A DNA stretch of 18,628 bases from Planctomycetia bacterium. Its GTDB lineage: Bacteria; Planctomycetota; Planctomycetia; Gemmatales; Gemmataceae. The DNA lies in assembly GCA_022616395.1 (NCBI GenBank), contig JAKEEV010001144.1, positions 1-18,628 of the forward strand, in the 5' to 3' direction. Below, one piece after another: positions 7,158-14,931 of the stretch. Below the pieces are notes generated by a model. The model was not told the origin of the DNA and made no database searches. It saw nothing but the letters and a program-made list of their open reading frames with translations. A program made the position numbers and the translations under genes. Each line of letters opens with the position of its first letter. The stretch's first letter is position 1.

Positions 7158-7982
7158 TCAACAACTCAGACGAATCCGAATTGGCAGATGATCCGACCCG
7201 ACATCGCGGTCTGGAATCCAGTTCGCCTTTGTCAACGAGTTGGTACCCAGGGTGTGCACAATCTGCACCGAATCGTTGGCATAATAGGGAAGCAAACCGG
7301 GACGGATCAACACCTGATCGTACATGTTCCAGTGAAACGCGCGGTGGCTTCCTTCAGGGGCATAATAACAAGTCCCCGGCGGTGATGTGGTGCCATCTCC
7401 GAAGAACTTCCACATCGGATTGAAGAAGTAGGAGTAGACGCGGTGCAGGACTTGACGTCCTCCTTGCATTGCTACTGCACGCGGCATGACCGCGTGGAGT
7501 CCGCGAGCGGTGACCACTCCCTGAGCGAACGGGTTCGCGTTCAAATCTCCCAGAAGAACCGTATTCGTATGCCCGACCTGGACCTCGGCATCTCGGATCG
7601 AGTCTGCAAGAGCTTTGATCTCCTCATCCACATCATCGAACTCGTGATAGACGCGGCTGATGATGTGTGCGACTCCGATCAGGAGTCGGATATGTTGAGG
7701 ACGCTGGACAGCAAGTATCGAGTAGTATTCGTGGTTGTTGATTTCGGTTATCGCACTCTGTGGTCCTCGCACAAGCACACTGACCCGTGATTGGGTTTGA
7801 ATCCATTCCCATGTCTGGCTTTTCGGGTTCAAGGCACGAAGGAGCGAACCGATCACTCCTTCCGAGCATTCCGCCAATGCAATCACGTCGGCGTCTTCCT
7901 GCCGTTGCAACGCGGTAATCAGACGCACGATCCCGCTTTGGGGTGACTTTCCTCCGATGTTCCAGAACACGACACAGAACAT
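7158..7982 (-). CDS. Endonuclease/exonuclease/phosphatase (EEP) superfamily enzyme
   Basis: Metal-dependent phosphodiesterase fold shared by DNase I, ExoIII and inositol phosphatases; the substrate is not predictable. The 274-residue protein holds the fold's main signatures: WN at 7-8, metal-binding E38 in ALAE, H106 in GVAH, GDLNANP (145-151) with D146 and N148, D222 in WNMYDQVLIRP, and SDHLP with D264 and H265. All catalytic positions appear intact. The start ATG 7982 places WN where the family begins; its ribosome site is weak. The gene starts 29 bases after the rny stop and is followed after 12 bases by its small partner. Hand counts of single 60-base rows give 29 to 33 G+C here against 37 in a row of rny, which suggests transfer. 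No signal peptide, so it acts in the cytoplasm. Confidence 0.86.
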   Translation of the reverse strand: MFCVVFWNIGGKSPQSGIVRLITALQRQEDADVIALAECSEGVIGSLLRALNPKSQTWEWIQTQSRVSVLVRGPQSAITEINNHEYYSILAVQRPQHIRLLIGVAHIISRVYHEFDDVDEEIKALADSIRDAEVQVGHTNTVLLGDLNANPFAQGVVTARGLHAVMPRAVAMQGGRQVLHRVYSYFFNPMWKFFGDGTTSPPGTCYYAPEGSHRAFHWNMYDQVLIRPGLLPYYANDSVQIVHTLGTNSLTKANWIPDRDVGSDHLPIRIRLSC

Positions 7983-8011
7983 AATGGGCGTCCAATTCCG
8001 GATTCGGGAAC

Positions 8012-9616
8012 TCACTTTGCCACGTCCGTGGCTCGGCTCTCTCGTATCACCGTGACTTTGATCTCCCCTGGGTAGTCGAGTTGTTGTTCGATGGCCCGCG
8101 CGATGTCGCGGCAGATGCGCACGGCATCCGCGTCGGAAGTGCGGTGAGCGTTGGCGATCACACGCAGTTCGCGCCCCGCTTGGATCGCGTAGGCGTGTTC
8201 CACCTCCGGGAAGCCGCACGCGACTGCTTCCAGGTCCGCCAGGCGCTTCACGTACTTCTCAAGAGTCTCTCTGCGCGCTCCGGGTCGGCTGGCGCTGATT
8301 GCATCGGCAGCCGCGACCAGCACCGTGTAGATGTTGTCGATGGTCACATCATCGTGATGGCCCAGGATCGCGTGAAGCACTTCCTTGCTGGTTTCGCCGT
8401 ATCGACGAGCGAGTTCCGCGCCCACTTTGGGATGTCCGCCTTCCATCTCGTGATCGGCCGCCTTGCCAACATCGTGCAACAGCCCACATCGACGAGCCAG
8501 TTGCGTGCTTAATCCCAACTCGCCTGCCATCAGCCCGCAGAGGTGAGCCACTTCAACCGAGTGAGCAAGAACGTTCTGACTGTAACTGGTGCGGAACCGG
8601 AGTCGGCCGAGCAGGTAGACCAGCTTTTCGTGCGGCATCGTCACGTCCGCGTCCAGCACCGCCTGCTTGCCGAGTTCCATGATGTGCTTTTCCATCTCGG
8701 CTTGCGTCTCCGCGACAACCTCCTCGATCCGGCTGGGGTGAATTCGGCCGTCCTGGATGAGCTTGGTGAGCGCCAGACGTGCGGTTTCGCGGCGGACGTT
8801 GTCGAACGCGGAGACAATCACGACGCCGGGCGTGTCGTCCACGATCACGTCCACGCCGGTGAGTTTCTCGAAGGTGCGGATATTGCGGCCCTCGCGGCCG
8901 ATGATTCGCCCCTTCATGTCGTCTGAGGGAATGTCAACGGTGCTGACGGTTGCCCCGGCCGTCTGAACGGCCGCGTAGCGTTGAATGGCCACGGTGACGA
9001 TTTCGCGAGCGCGTGATTCGGCATCCTGCTTGACGCGCTCCTCGTGTTGACGAATTTTTCCCGCCACTTCCTCGGCCAGTTCGCGCTCCAATCGCTCCAG
9101 AAGCATCTTCTCGGCTGTCTCGCGAGACAGTCCGGTGATTTCGTGGAGCTTTCTGGTCTCTTGCTCGATGAGGTCTTCGAGTTGCTTGGTCTTCTTCTCC
9201 AAAAGCTCCTTGCGGTCGGCCAACTTCTCCTTGAGGCCGTCGAGGTGCTTTTCCTTGCGGGCGAGTTCCTTGTGCTTCTGTTCGGCGGCGTCTTCGCGTT
9301 TCTCGATTCTGCGTTCCTGCTCGCGCAGTTCGGCGCGCGCGATTTCCAGTTCGCGCGTGAGTTCTTCACGCCGGCGAAAAGCATCGTCGCGTCCTTTCAA
9401 CTCCGCTTCGCGAATAATCTGTTCCGCGTCGCGGCGGGACTGTTCGATTAACTCGTTTCCACGAAGTTCGGCCCGGCGAAGAGCTTCGGCATCCTGGAGA
9501 ACATCGCGGGCGGGCACAGCAGACGATGGGGCGGACCGACGAACAAGCAAATACGTTCCGCCGATGCCCAACAGGGCGGCGGCGGCGACAAGCCCGCCAG
9601 CCAGCAGCGGGTCCAT
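8012..9616 (-). CDS. rny: Ribonuclease Y
   Basis: Membrane-anchored endoribonuclease that initiates mRNA decay. The 534-residue protein follows the standard order: N-terminal membrane helix (about 4-26), a long charged coiled coil (about 37-215), a KH domain with GRIIGREGRN at 236-245, and an HD phosphohydrolase domain with HSVEVAHL (H352), LLHDVGK (H381, D382), the GHHDD segment (419-423) and D438. Length matches the usual 510-530 residues. The frame is open to 10129, but ATG 9616 is chosen because GGAAGGAG precedes it by ten bases and the anchor begins there. It is first in a minus-strand series with the EEP gene and its partner, so those may be read from the rny promoter. Confidence 0.95.
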   Translation of the reverse strand: MDPLLAGGLVAAAALLGIGGTYLLVRRSAPSSAVPARDVLQDAEALRRAELRGNELIEQSRRDAEQIIREAELKGRDDAFRRREELTRELEIARAELREQERRIEKREDAAEQKHKELARKEKHLDGLKEKLADRKELLEKKTKQLEDLIEQETRKLHEITGLSRETAEKMLLERLERELAEEVAGKIRQHEERVKQDAESRAREIVTVAIQRYAAVQTAGATVSTVDIPSDDMKGRIIGREGRNIRTFEKLTGVDVIVDDTPGVVIVSAFDNVRRETARLALTKLIQDGRIHPSRIEEVVAETQAEMEKHIMELGKQAVLDADVTMPHEKLVYLLGRLRFRTSYSQNVLAHSVEVAHLCGLMAGELGLSTQLARRCGLLHDVGKAADHEMEGGHPKVGAELARRYGETSKEVLHAILGHHDDVTIDNIYTVLVAAADAISASRPGARRETLEKYVKRLADLEAVACGFPEVEHAYAIQAGRELRVIANAHRTSDADAVRICRDIARAIEQQLDYPGEIKVTVIRESRATDVAK

Positions 9617-9985
9617 GAGTGGGCCACTCCTTCCAGCAGCCCGTCGAAACTCGGAGAAGAAGGCGGAACACGCCACGACCAGTTCTTCCAGTCGGGCAGT
9701 CTCTGATTGGCGGTTGCCAGACGTCTGATGAAAAACGCACAGAGCAACACGAGCAATAATTCCCAGCTTCCCATGATCGGCAAAAGCGGCGCAGGCATGC
9801 GGGCCGCGGTCGTCGGTGTCAAAGCCCACTCTGTCTTGCGACAGGAGCAGGTCCGAGGAGCGACGGACGAAACGGTATCGGTTTGGATGTATGGGTGCAA
9901 ATGCCATCCCTGACAACCAGCCGCGGGACGACCGCGGCCGGCACGATCTCGCCCGATACGTCCTGACCAGGCGAGGTTGCGCGGT

Positions 9986-10014
9986 ATTATGACCGGCCCA
10001 AACTCTCTTCGCAA
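9986..10014 (-). promoter_or_regulatory. Candidate sigma70-type promoter for rny
   Basis: Read on the minus strand: TTGCGA (10014-10009) and CATAAT (9991-9986) separated by 17 bases. The -10 matches consensus at five of six positions and the -35 at four. Transcription would start near 9979, leaving about 360 bases before the rny ATG. Confidence 0.35.
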
Positions 10015-10124
10015 TGGAAACGTCACACACGCCAGTCAGTTTGCCAGTTCCCGAGCGGCCAATTCCAAAGACTCTGTGACGGTTGTGCCGACCACAACCG
10101 CCTCCGAACGCGGAAATTTGCCGT

Positions 10125-10164
10125 TTCAAACTTGAATCTTCAAAGTTGAAGCTTCAAACTGAAG
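10125..10164. promoter_or_regulatory. Three tandem short palindromes (TTCAA-nn-TTGAA type), possible operator
   Basis: TTCAAACTTGAA (10125-10136), CTTCAAAGTTGAAG (10138-10151) and CTTCAAACTGAAG (10152-10164) lie head to tail with a period of about 13-14 bases. The region is A+T-rich against its surroundings. It is 90 bases before the TIGR03067 gene. A multi-site operator or a small repeat element are both possible. Confidence 0.45.
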
Positions 10165-10253
10165 CTTTTGAATATCAAACTATCCTGCATCAGATTAATT
10201 CCAACACTCAAGATCGAAATCGCTTCTCCCGCATCTCTCCGCGAGGGCAAATC

Positions 10254-11372
10254 ATGGCGCTGGTCCAACCGAAGTCGCTTTCCGCTGCGGTGCTGGCGTG
10301 TGCGGTTGGCGCGTGTGTGCTTGCAGGTGAGACGAGCAAGTCGCGGGGCGATGAAGTCCCTCCCAAGCTAATTGTTGTTTCTCCTCTGCCCAGGCCCGCG
10401 CCTGCTGTTCCGATCTCGGCAGCGCTTGAGTTGCTCCAAGGTTCCTGGCAAGTCGTTGCTGTCTGCCACTCAGACGCGGTGGCGCTGACGGAACCGCTCG
10501 ATTCCTGGGTGCTCGAGATTCACGGAAACGCTCTGTATCTGCCCTTCCGAGATGCCTCCGGAATGGTGCAGCAACAGGCTTACGCGATCCAAATTGGTCG
10601 CGACGGCAAGTTCAATACCATCGATCTGCGATCGGCGGCGAACCCAATCGGTCTGGGTATCTACGAATTCCCCACGGTGGTCCGCGACTTTGGCCAACCG
10701 CGTGCGTACTGGCGACTGGCTCTCTCGGTGGCCAAGTCCCGGCCGAAGGAGTTTGGCGGCAAGCGCGCGGTGGTGTTTAGTCTTGTCCGCACTTTCGCGG
10801 AGGATGACGAGTTGGGAATTGTGATGATGCGGATTACGGAACTCGAAGCACTGATCGAGAAAGAGAAAGACCCCGCCGAGCGTGCCAAGCTCAAGGCAGA
10901 GCTTCTCGCAGCTCAGAAGAAGCGTGATGTGTTGCTCGCCGAGAAGGCGGTGAAAGACGCTGAGGCGGAGGTGAAAAACGCCAAGGAGTCACTCAAGGAG
11001 ACCAGGGACAAATTCGACGAGGCCAAGAAGAATGTCCAGGCGGCCGAACTGAAACTGAAGGAGTCAGAGAAGCAGCTCAACGAAGCACGGAAGAAACTCG
11101 ACATTCTCAAGCAGGCCCTGACCAAGTACGCCGTTTTTCTCGGCCCCGATCCAAAAAAGGTGATGCCGGTTTGGATCCCCGCGACGGACAAATCCACCGT
11201 CTCCCAAGGCATCAGTTCGGTGGTGGGCATCAAAGGGAAAGTGGTGAAGGTCTGGGCCGAGCGCGAGGGGAAGACGCTGGACGTGAACTTGGACGAGTTC
11301 AAGAAGGGTGACTTCAAGACCGACTACCAACTCCAGGCCGGTGACAGGCTCTACATCAAGACCAAAGAGTAG
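10254..11372 (+). CDS. Secreted TIGR03067-domain protein with coiled coil and SLBB-like C-terminus
   Basis: Function unknown. The 372-residue protein has a signal peptide (1-25), a linker, and a domain at about 59-180 that matches the planctomycete domain TIGR03067 as I know it: it opens LELLQGSWQVV and closes with WRLALSVAKSRPKEFGG and VVFSLVR. A strongly charged coiled coil fills about 190-292. The C-terminal 80 residues end in LQAGDRLYIK, which resembles the end of SLBB-type ligand-binding domains (xLxPGDxLxV), by eye only. The start ATG 10254 has GAGGG at 10243-10247; an upstream open frame exists but would run through the palindrome cluster. All three modules recur in the same order in the next gene, so the two are paralogues. 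Likely an envelope protein; a ligand is not evident. Confidence 0.78.
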   Translation: MALVQPKSLSAAVLACAVGACVLAGETSKSRGDEVPPKLIVVSPLPRPAPAVPISAALELLQGSWQVVAVCHSDAVALTEPLDSWVLEIHGNALYLPFRDASGMVQQQAYAIQIGRDGKFNTIDLRSAANPIGLGIYEFPTVVRDFGQPRAYWRLALSVAKSRPKEFGGKRAVVFSLVRTFAEDDELGIVMMRITELEALIEKEKDPAERAKLKAELLAAQKKRDVLLAEKAVKDAEAEVKNAKESLKETRDKFDEAKKNVQAAELKLKESEKQLNEARKKLDILKQALTKYAVFLGPDPKKVMPVWIPATDKSTVSQGISSVVGIKGKVVKVWAEREGKTLDVNLDEFKKGDFKTDYQLQAGDRLYIKTKE

Positions 11373-11406
11373 AAGGGTGCAGTAATCGTTTCTGGCACGG
11401 AAGAGA

Positions 11407-11507
11407 ACCCAGCCGGCTGGGTCAAACCTCGCCAATGCCCCGTCGAACCGCCGGCGTTAGCCGGCTGGGTGAATCGCGCCCAACGCCAACATCCGTTACC
11501 ACACCCA
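11407..11507. repeat. Dispersed repeat, family B copy 3 with conserved tail
   Basis: Shares GTCGAACCGCCGGCGTTAGC and the following GCTGGGT with the other copies, but its left inner arm is missing, so ACCCAGCCGGCTGGGT is followed directly by a short unrelated segment. The tail 11471-11507 matches 49-84 with two differences, so the repeat unit is larger than the palindrome in these copies. Confidence 0.8.
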
Positions 11508-11521
11508 GTAGACGTGATCTT

Positions 11522-11549
11522 TTGACCTTCGCGCGAAGAAACTTACACT
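11522..11549 (+). promoter_or_regulatory. Candidate sigma70-type promoter for the sigma-factor fusion gene
   Basis: TTGACC (11522-11527) and TACACT (11544-11549) are separated by 16 bases. The -35 matches consensus at five of six positions, the -10 at four. Transcription would start near 11556, about 60 bases before the GTG start. It lies just after the family-B repeat. Confidence 0.4.
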
Positions 11550-11614
11550 ACTCGCGTACGCGCCGGACTCGCTGGAGGCAATTCCTGTGTAGAGACGGGA
11601 ATTGAGGAGCCGGG

Positions 11615-13582
11615 GTGAACGCAACTCTCGCCAAACTCACACGCCTGACCGCTGAACCAGCGGCCACCGATGGCCCGTTGCTTGATGCATTCCTCGCGGG
11701 CGATTCAGGCGCGTTCGCTGCGATTGTGCGTCGATACGCGGCACTGGTGTTTGCAACCTGCCGGCGCGTCCTTCGCCATCATCAAGATGCAGAGGATGCG
11801 TTTCAGGCGACGTTTCTTGTTCTTGCGCGCCGAGCGGCTGACGTGTGGCCGCGGGATGCTGTCGGTTCGTGGTTGTTTGGAGTCGCTCATCGCGTCGCTC
11901 TCAAAGCCCGATCGGTCCGCAGTCGGAGGCAGATTCGCGAACAACCACTCGAAGACGTTGCTTCAACGGCACCATCCCCGCCGGACTTCGACCTCGCGGA
12001 GACCATTCACCGCGCAATTTTGAAGCTTCCAGAAAAATACAAGGCCGCAGTGGTCGCGTGTGACCTGCAAGGTCTCACTCGCAAGGCCGCCGCCGAACGG
12101 CTCGGCTGGAGCGAAGGCACTCTCTCCGGCCGACTGGCCCGCGCACGCGCTCTGCTTGCCGCTCGACTCAAGCGTTTGGGGCTGTCACTTCCCGCGAGTG
12201 GACTGGTCGCGGTGTTCGGCACACAGGAGACAGTCTCGGCGGTGGTGGAATCTACGCTTCAATCAGCGACTGGAACCGCAGCGAGTGTGTCGGCTCCGGT
12301 GGCGGCTCTCACCGAAGGGGTGGTAGGAAGTATGGCGCTCTTCAAACTGAAAACGATGGCCGTGGCTCTGTTGACCGCGGGCGCGATCGGCTTTGGAGTC
12401 TTCGCGGCCACTGGTTCGGGCAACACTGACGGACCGCCCGTTCCGTACACTCCTCCGCAATCACTCGACACGCGCACGACCGCGTTGCAACCAGTTCCTC
12501 CTCCTCCGAAGCCGCCGGCCAAGCCCGCGACGGACCTTGAGCTTCTTCAAGGGAAGTGGCGTGTGGTCAGTATCGCGGAGGGCGGAAAGAGAGCGCCAAC
12601 AAACGCGAAAGACCCGTGGGTGTTCGAGATCAGCGGCACCACGATGAAGATGCCCTACAAGGATGCAACCAGCGGCTGGAAGCAGCGCGAGTACAAGATC
12701 ATCATGCCGAACGATCAACCGAAGAGCATCAACCTGTACGCTCCGGGCGAACCCATTGCCGCGGGAATCTACGAACTCGCTGGCACAGCCTCAACGTGTC
12801 TACAGTGCCATCAGTTCCCCTACAGCGACACCACCGATCTTCCGCTCGGCGAACTATTCGGACTGTGCGAGCCTGCCCACCAGAAAGCGACTTACACCGG
12901 CTGGAGGCTGGCTCTCTCGGTGGAGGGGAAGCGACCGACGAGCTTCGGCGGCGAAGGAGTCATTGTCTTCACCCTCTCACGCCTCGATCCGCTCGCCGAC
13001 GATCAGGCGAGGTTGCTCGACGCACTGAAGCGGTTGGAAGCCCGACGCCTGGCAGCCAAGACGGACATTACGAAGGCCCAACTCGACTCCGACATAGCAA
13101 TGATCCGGGCGAAACTGGAAGAGGCGAAGGCGACACAAGCATTCCGGCTCGCCGAGAGGGAGGTGGAACGAGCAAAGTTGCAACTCGATCATGCTCAGTT
13201 GCAAGTTGAAGTCGCCAAGGCACAACTCGAATCAGCATCCAAGAATCTGAAGCTTGCCCAGGATAAACTCGATGCACTCAAAAAGGCTGGCGGAGCGAAG
13301 CTCAACCCGAAAGCCAGCTACACGATCCACATCCGCACGCGAATGGAACCCGAACAGGTCGTGACCAGTTCCACCGCGACAAACCCAACCGTTCTCGATG
13401 CGCTCCTGAGCGTTGCCAATCGAGTCACCGTCAAGGTTGATGCCGTCACCGTGTGGGTGGTGCGCGACAAGACGCTCGTGCCAGTCGATTTGGCCGCGGT
13501 CCTCAAGGGAACAGACGCGAAGGCGAACTTCGCGCTCAAACCCGGCGATCAACTCTTCGTGCAGGTGAAAGCGGAGAAGTGA
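11615..13582 (+). CDS. ECF sigma factor fused to a membrane helix, TIGR03067, coiled coil and SLBB-like domain
   Basis: 655 residues. Residues about 22-100 are sigma70 region 2 (AFAAIVRRYAALVF, then QDAEDAFQATFLVLARRA and WLFGVAHRVA); about 128-187 are region 4, with helix-turn-helix LTRKAAAERLGWSEGTLSGR. A spacer leads to one transmembrane helix (about 246-266) and a Pro-rich linker (273-305). Then come a TIGR03067-type domain (about 308-456), a coiled coil (about 460-558) and an SLBB-like end (about 567-655, LKPGDQLFVQV). Sigma domains would be cytoplasmic and the rest outside. Within the TIGR03067 domain an insert carries C395-L-Q-C398-H399, C418 and H422. Start GTG 11615 is supported by GAGGAG at 11604-11609. 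Long C-terminal extensions on ECF factors are known in planctomycetes; I infer the extension senses the envelope and controls the sigma part. The preceding gene is its paralogue without sigma domains. Confidence 0.87.
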   Translation: MNATLAKLTRLTAEPAATDGPLLDAFLAGDSGAFAAIVRRYAALVFATCRRVLRHHQDAEDAFQATFLVLARRAADVWPRDAVGSWLFGVAHRVALKARSVRSRRQIREQPLEDVASTAPSPPDFDLAETIHRAILKLPEKYKAAVVACDLQGLTRKAAAERLGWSEGTLSGRLARARALLAARLKRLGLSLPASGLVAVFGTQETVSAVVESTLQSATGTAASVSAPVAALTEGVVGSMALFKLKTMAVALLTAGAIGFGVFAATGSGNTDGPPVPYTPPQSLDTRTTALQPVPPPPKPPAKPATDLELLQGKWRVVSIAEGGKRAPTNAKDPWVFEISGTTMKMPYKDATSGWKQREYKIIMPNDQPKSINLYAPGEPIAAGIYELAGTASTCLQCHQFPYSDTTDLPLGELFGLCEPAHQKATYTGWRLALSVEGKRPTSFGGEGVIVFTLSRLDPLADDQARLLDALKRLEARRLAAKTDITKAQLDSDIAMIRAKLEEAKATQAFRLAEREVERAKLQLDHAQLQVEVAKAQLESASKNLKLAQDKLDALKKAGGAKLNPKASYTIHIRTRMEPEQVVTSSTATNPTVLDALLSVANRVTVKVDAVTVWVVRDKTLVPVDLAAVLKGTDAKANFALKPGDQLFVQVKAEK

Positions 13583-13597
13583 GTGGATGTGCAACTC

Positions 13598-13665
13598 AAC
13601 CCAGCCGGCTAACGCCGGCGGTTCGACAAAGCCCCGTCGAACTCCCGGCGTTAGCCGGCTGGGTT
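13598..13665. repeat. Dispersed palindromic repeat, family B copy 4, most complete
   Basis: Outer 30-base arms (13598-13627 and 13636-13665) pair at 28 of 30 positions, beginning AACCCAGCCGGCTAACGCCG and enclosing AAAGCCCC. It lies 15 bases after the sigma-fusion stop, where it could act as a transcript 3' structure. No other feature is seen between it and the kinase gene. Confidence 0.9.
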
Positions 13666-13788
13666 GCTTCAAATCTCTGAATCAGTTACTCCACACCCGA
13701 AAGCGGGACTCCAACTAAACACACAGCAGAAAACGGCACCACGCGGGCGCTCCATCGAATAAGATGGGCGGCACGCCAGGTGCCAACC

Positions 13789-14931
13789 ATGCCAGACGAG
13801 ACGAGAGCTTCCAGTCCGGGTGCTGAACCGCGGCAGGAAGCCGAACTTCCGAACTCCAGCGCCACCACAACGCCTGAAGGAACGCTGGTGCAACCCAGCG
13901 CGCCGGTACTTGCTCAACCCACTTCGCAAGGCGGCAAGCAAGTTCGCGGATTCGACTTGCTCGAAGAACTCGGCCGCGGAGGAATGGGAGTCGTCTACAA
14001 GGCCAAACAACGCGGACTTGATCGCGTGGTCGCGCTGAAGATGGTGTTGCACGGCTCACACGCGACCGCCGAGGACTTGCAGCGCTTCCGTGCCGAGGCC
14101 GAGGCCATCGCTCGCCTTCGACACGGCAACATCGTCGAGGTGTACGCCTTCGGCGAATCGGAAGACGGTCTGCCGTACTTCGCGCTCGAATTCTGCGGAG
14201 GAGGAACTCTTGCCCAGCGCTGCGCGCCCGGCGCGTTGCTGATTCGAGAAGCGGTCGAGTTGCTTGCTCTTCTGGCACGCGCGGTGCAAGCGGCTCATGC
14301 GGCCGGGATCGTTCACCGCGACCTGAAACCCGCAAACGTGCTCCTCACCGCCGACGGCGTTCCCAAAATCGCTGACTTCGGCATCGCGAAGGGTCTCGGT
14401 GGTCCAGAAGGACGCACTCAGACGGGAGCGATTCTCGGAACGCCAAGTTACATGGCCCCGGAACAGGCGGCAGGAAGAACCAACGAGATCGGCCCGCCCG
14501 CGGACATTTACGCACTGGGCGCGATTCTCTTCCACATGCTCACCGGTCGGCCGCCCTTCGTGGTCACTGGTGTCGAGCTGATGCGGGTGCTTCATCAGGT
14601 CCAGTTCGATGAACCAACTTCTCCTCGTCGATTGCGAAAGGACATTCCGCCCGATCTGGAAGCCATCGTTCTCCAGTGTCTGGAGAAGCCCGCGACGGCC
14701 CGCTATCCTTCCGCGGGCGAACTGGCCGCCGATCTGGATCGCTGGCTGTGTGGCGACCTGGTCCAGGCACATGGCAACAGCATTTTCTATCGCGTGCGAA
14801 AGCGGATCGTCCGCAAGCGCAAGTGGATCGCTCTGGGCACGCTGCTGGCGCTGATGGTTGTCCTCTGGGTGCTGTTGGTGGATCGCGGATATTCGCTCCC
14901 CTGGTGGCGAAAGCGCTCGACGCTGGATTGA
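13789..14931 (+). CDS. Membrane-anchored serine/threonine protein kinase (Hanks type)
   Basis: Cytoplasmic kinase domain with a C-terminal membrane anchor. From ATG 13789 (380 residues): a Pro/Ser/Thr-rich N-tail (1-50), P-loop GRGGMGVVY at 62-70, catalytic lysine K84 in VALKM, HRDLKPAN at 176-183, DFG at 196-198, GTPSYMAPEQ near 217-226 with APE at 223-225, then DIYALG. All catalytic residues are intact. One transmembrane helix spans about 346-364, followed by only about 16 residues. Planctomycete kinases of this type usually carry a longer extracytoplasmic domain, and the next frame looks like one. GTG 13780 is an equally open start three codons earlier; ribosome-site support is weak for both. 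It follows the sigma-factor fusion on the same strand, so a shared signalling role is a reasonable inference only. Confidence 0.92.
   Translation: MPDETRASSPGAEPRQEAELPNSSATTTPEGTLVQPSAPVLAQPTSQGGKQVRGFDLLEELGRGGMGVVYKAKQRGLDRVVALKMVLHGSHATAEDLQRFRAEAEAIARLRHGNIVEVYAFGESEDGLPYFALEFCGGGTLAQRCAPGALLIREAVELLALLARAVQAAHAAGIVHRDLKPANVLLTADGVPKIADFGIAKGLGGPEGRTQTGAILGTPSYMAPEQAAGRTNEIGPPADIYALGAILFHMLTGRPPFVVTGVELMRVLHQVQFDEPTSPRRLRKDIPPDLEAIVLQCLEKPATARYPSAGELAADLDRWLCGDLVQAHGNSIFYRVRKRIVRKRKWIALGTLLALMVVLWVLLVDRGYSLPWWRKRSTLD

Larger units (their letters stand above)
9617..10253. other. Long divergent intergenic region upstream of rny and the TIGR03067 gene
   Basis: 637 bases between divergent starts. 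It contains a candidate minus-strand promoter (9986-10014), a cluster of short palindromes (10125-10164), and a minus-strand open frame from ATG 9774 whose first residues resemble a membrane anchor. Otherwise I see no supported gene. If the promoter is right, rny has an untranslated leader of about 360 bases. Confidence 0.5.

Noticed and set aside
8012..10129. 171-residue N-terminal extension of RNase Y
   Set aside because: ATG 9616 has GGAAGGAG and begins the standard membrane anchor; upstream sequence lacks protein-like composition.
12797..12811. Calling the sigma fusion a cytochrome c
   Set aside because: A single CxxCH without other cytochrome features is not enough; kept only as a finding.
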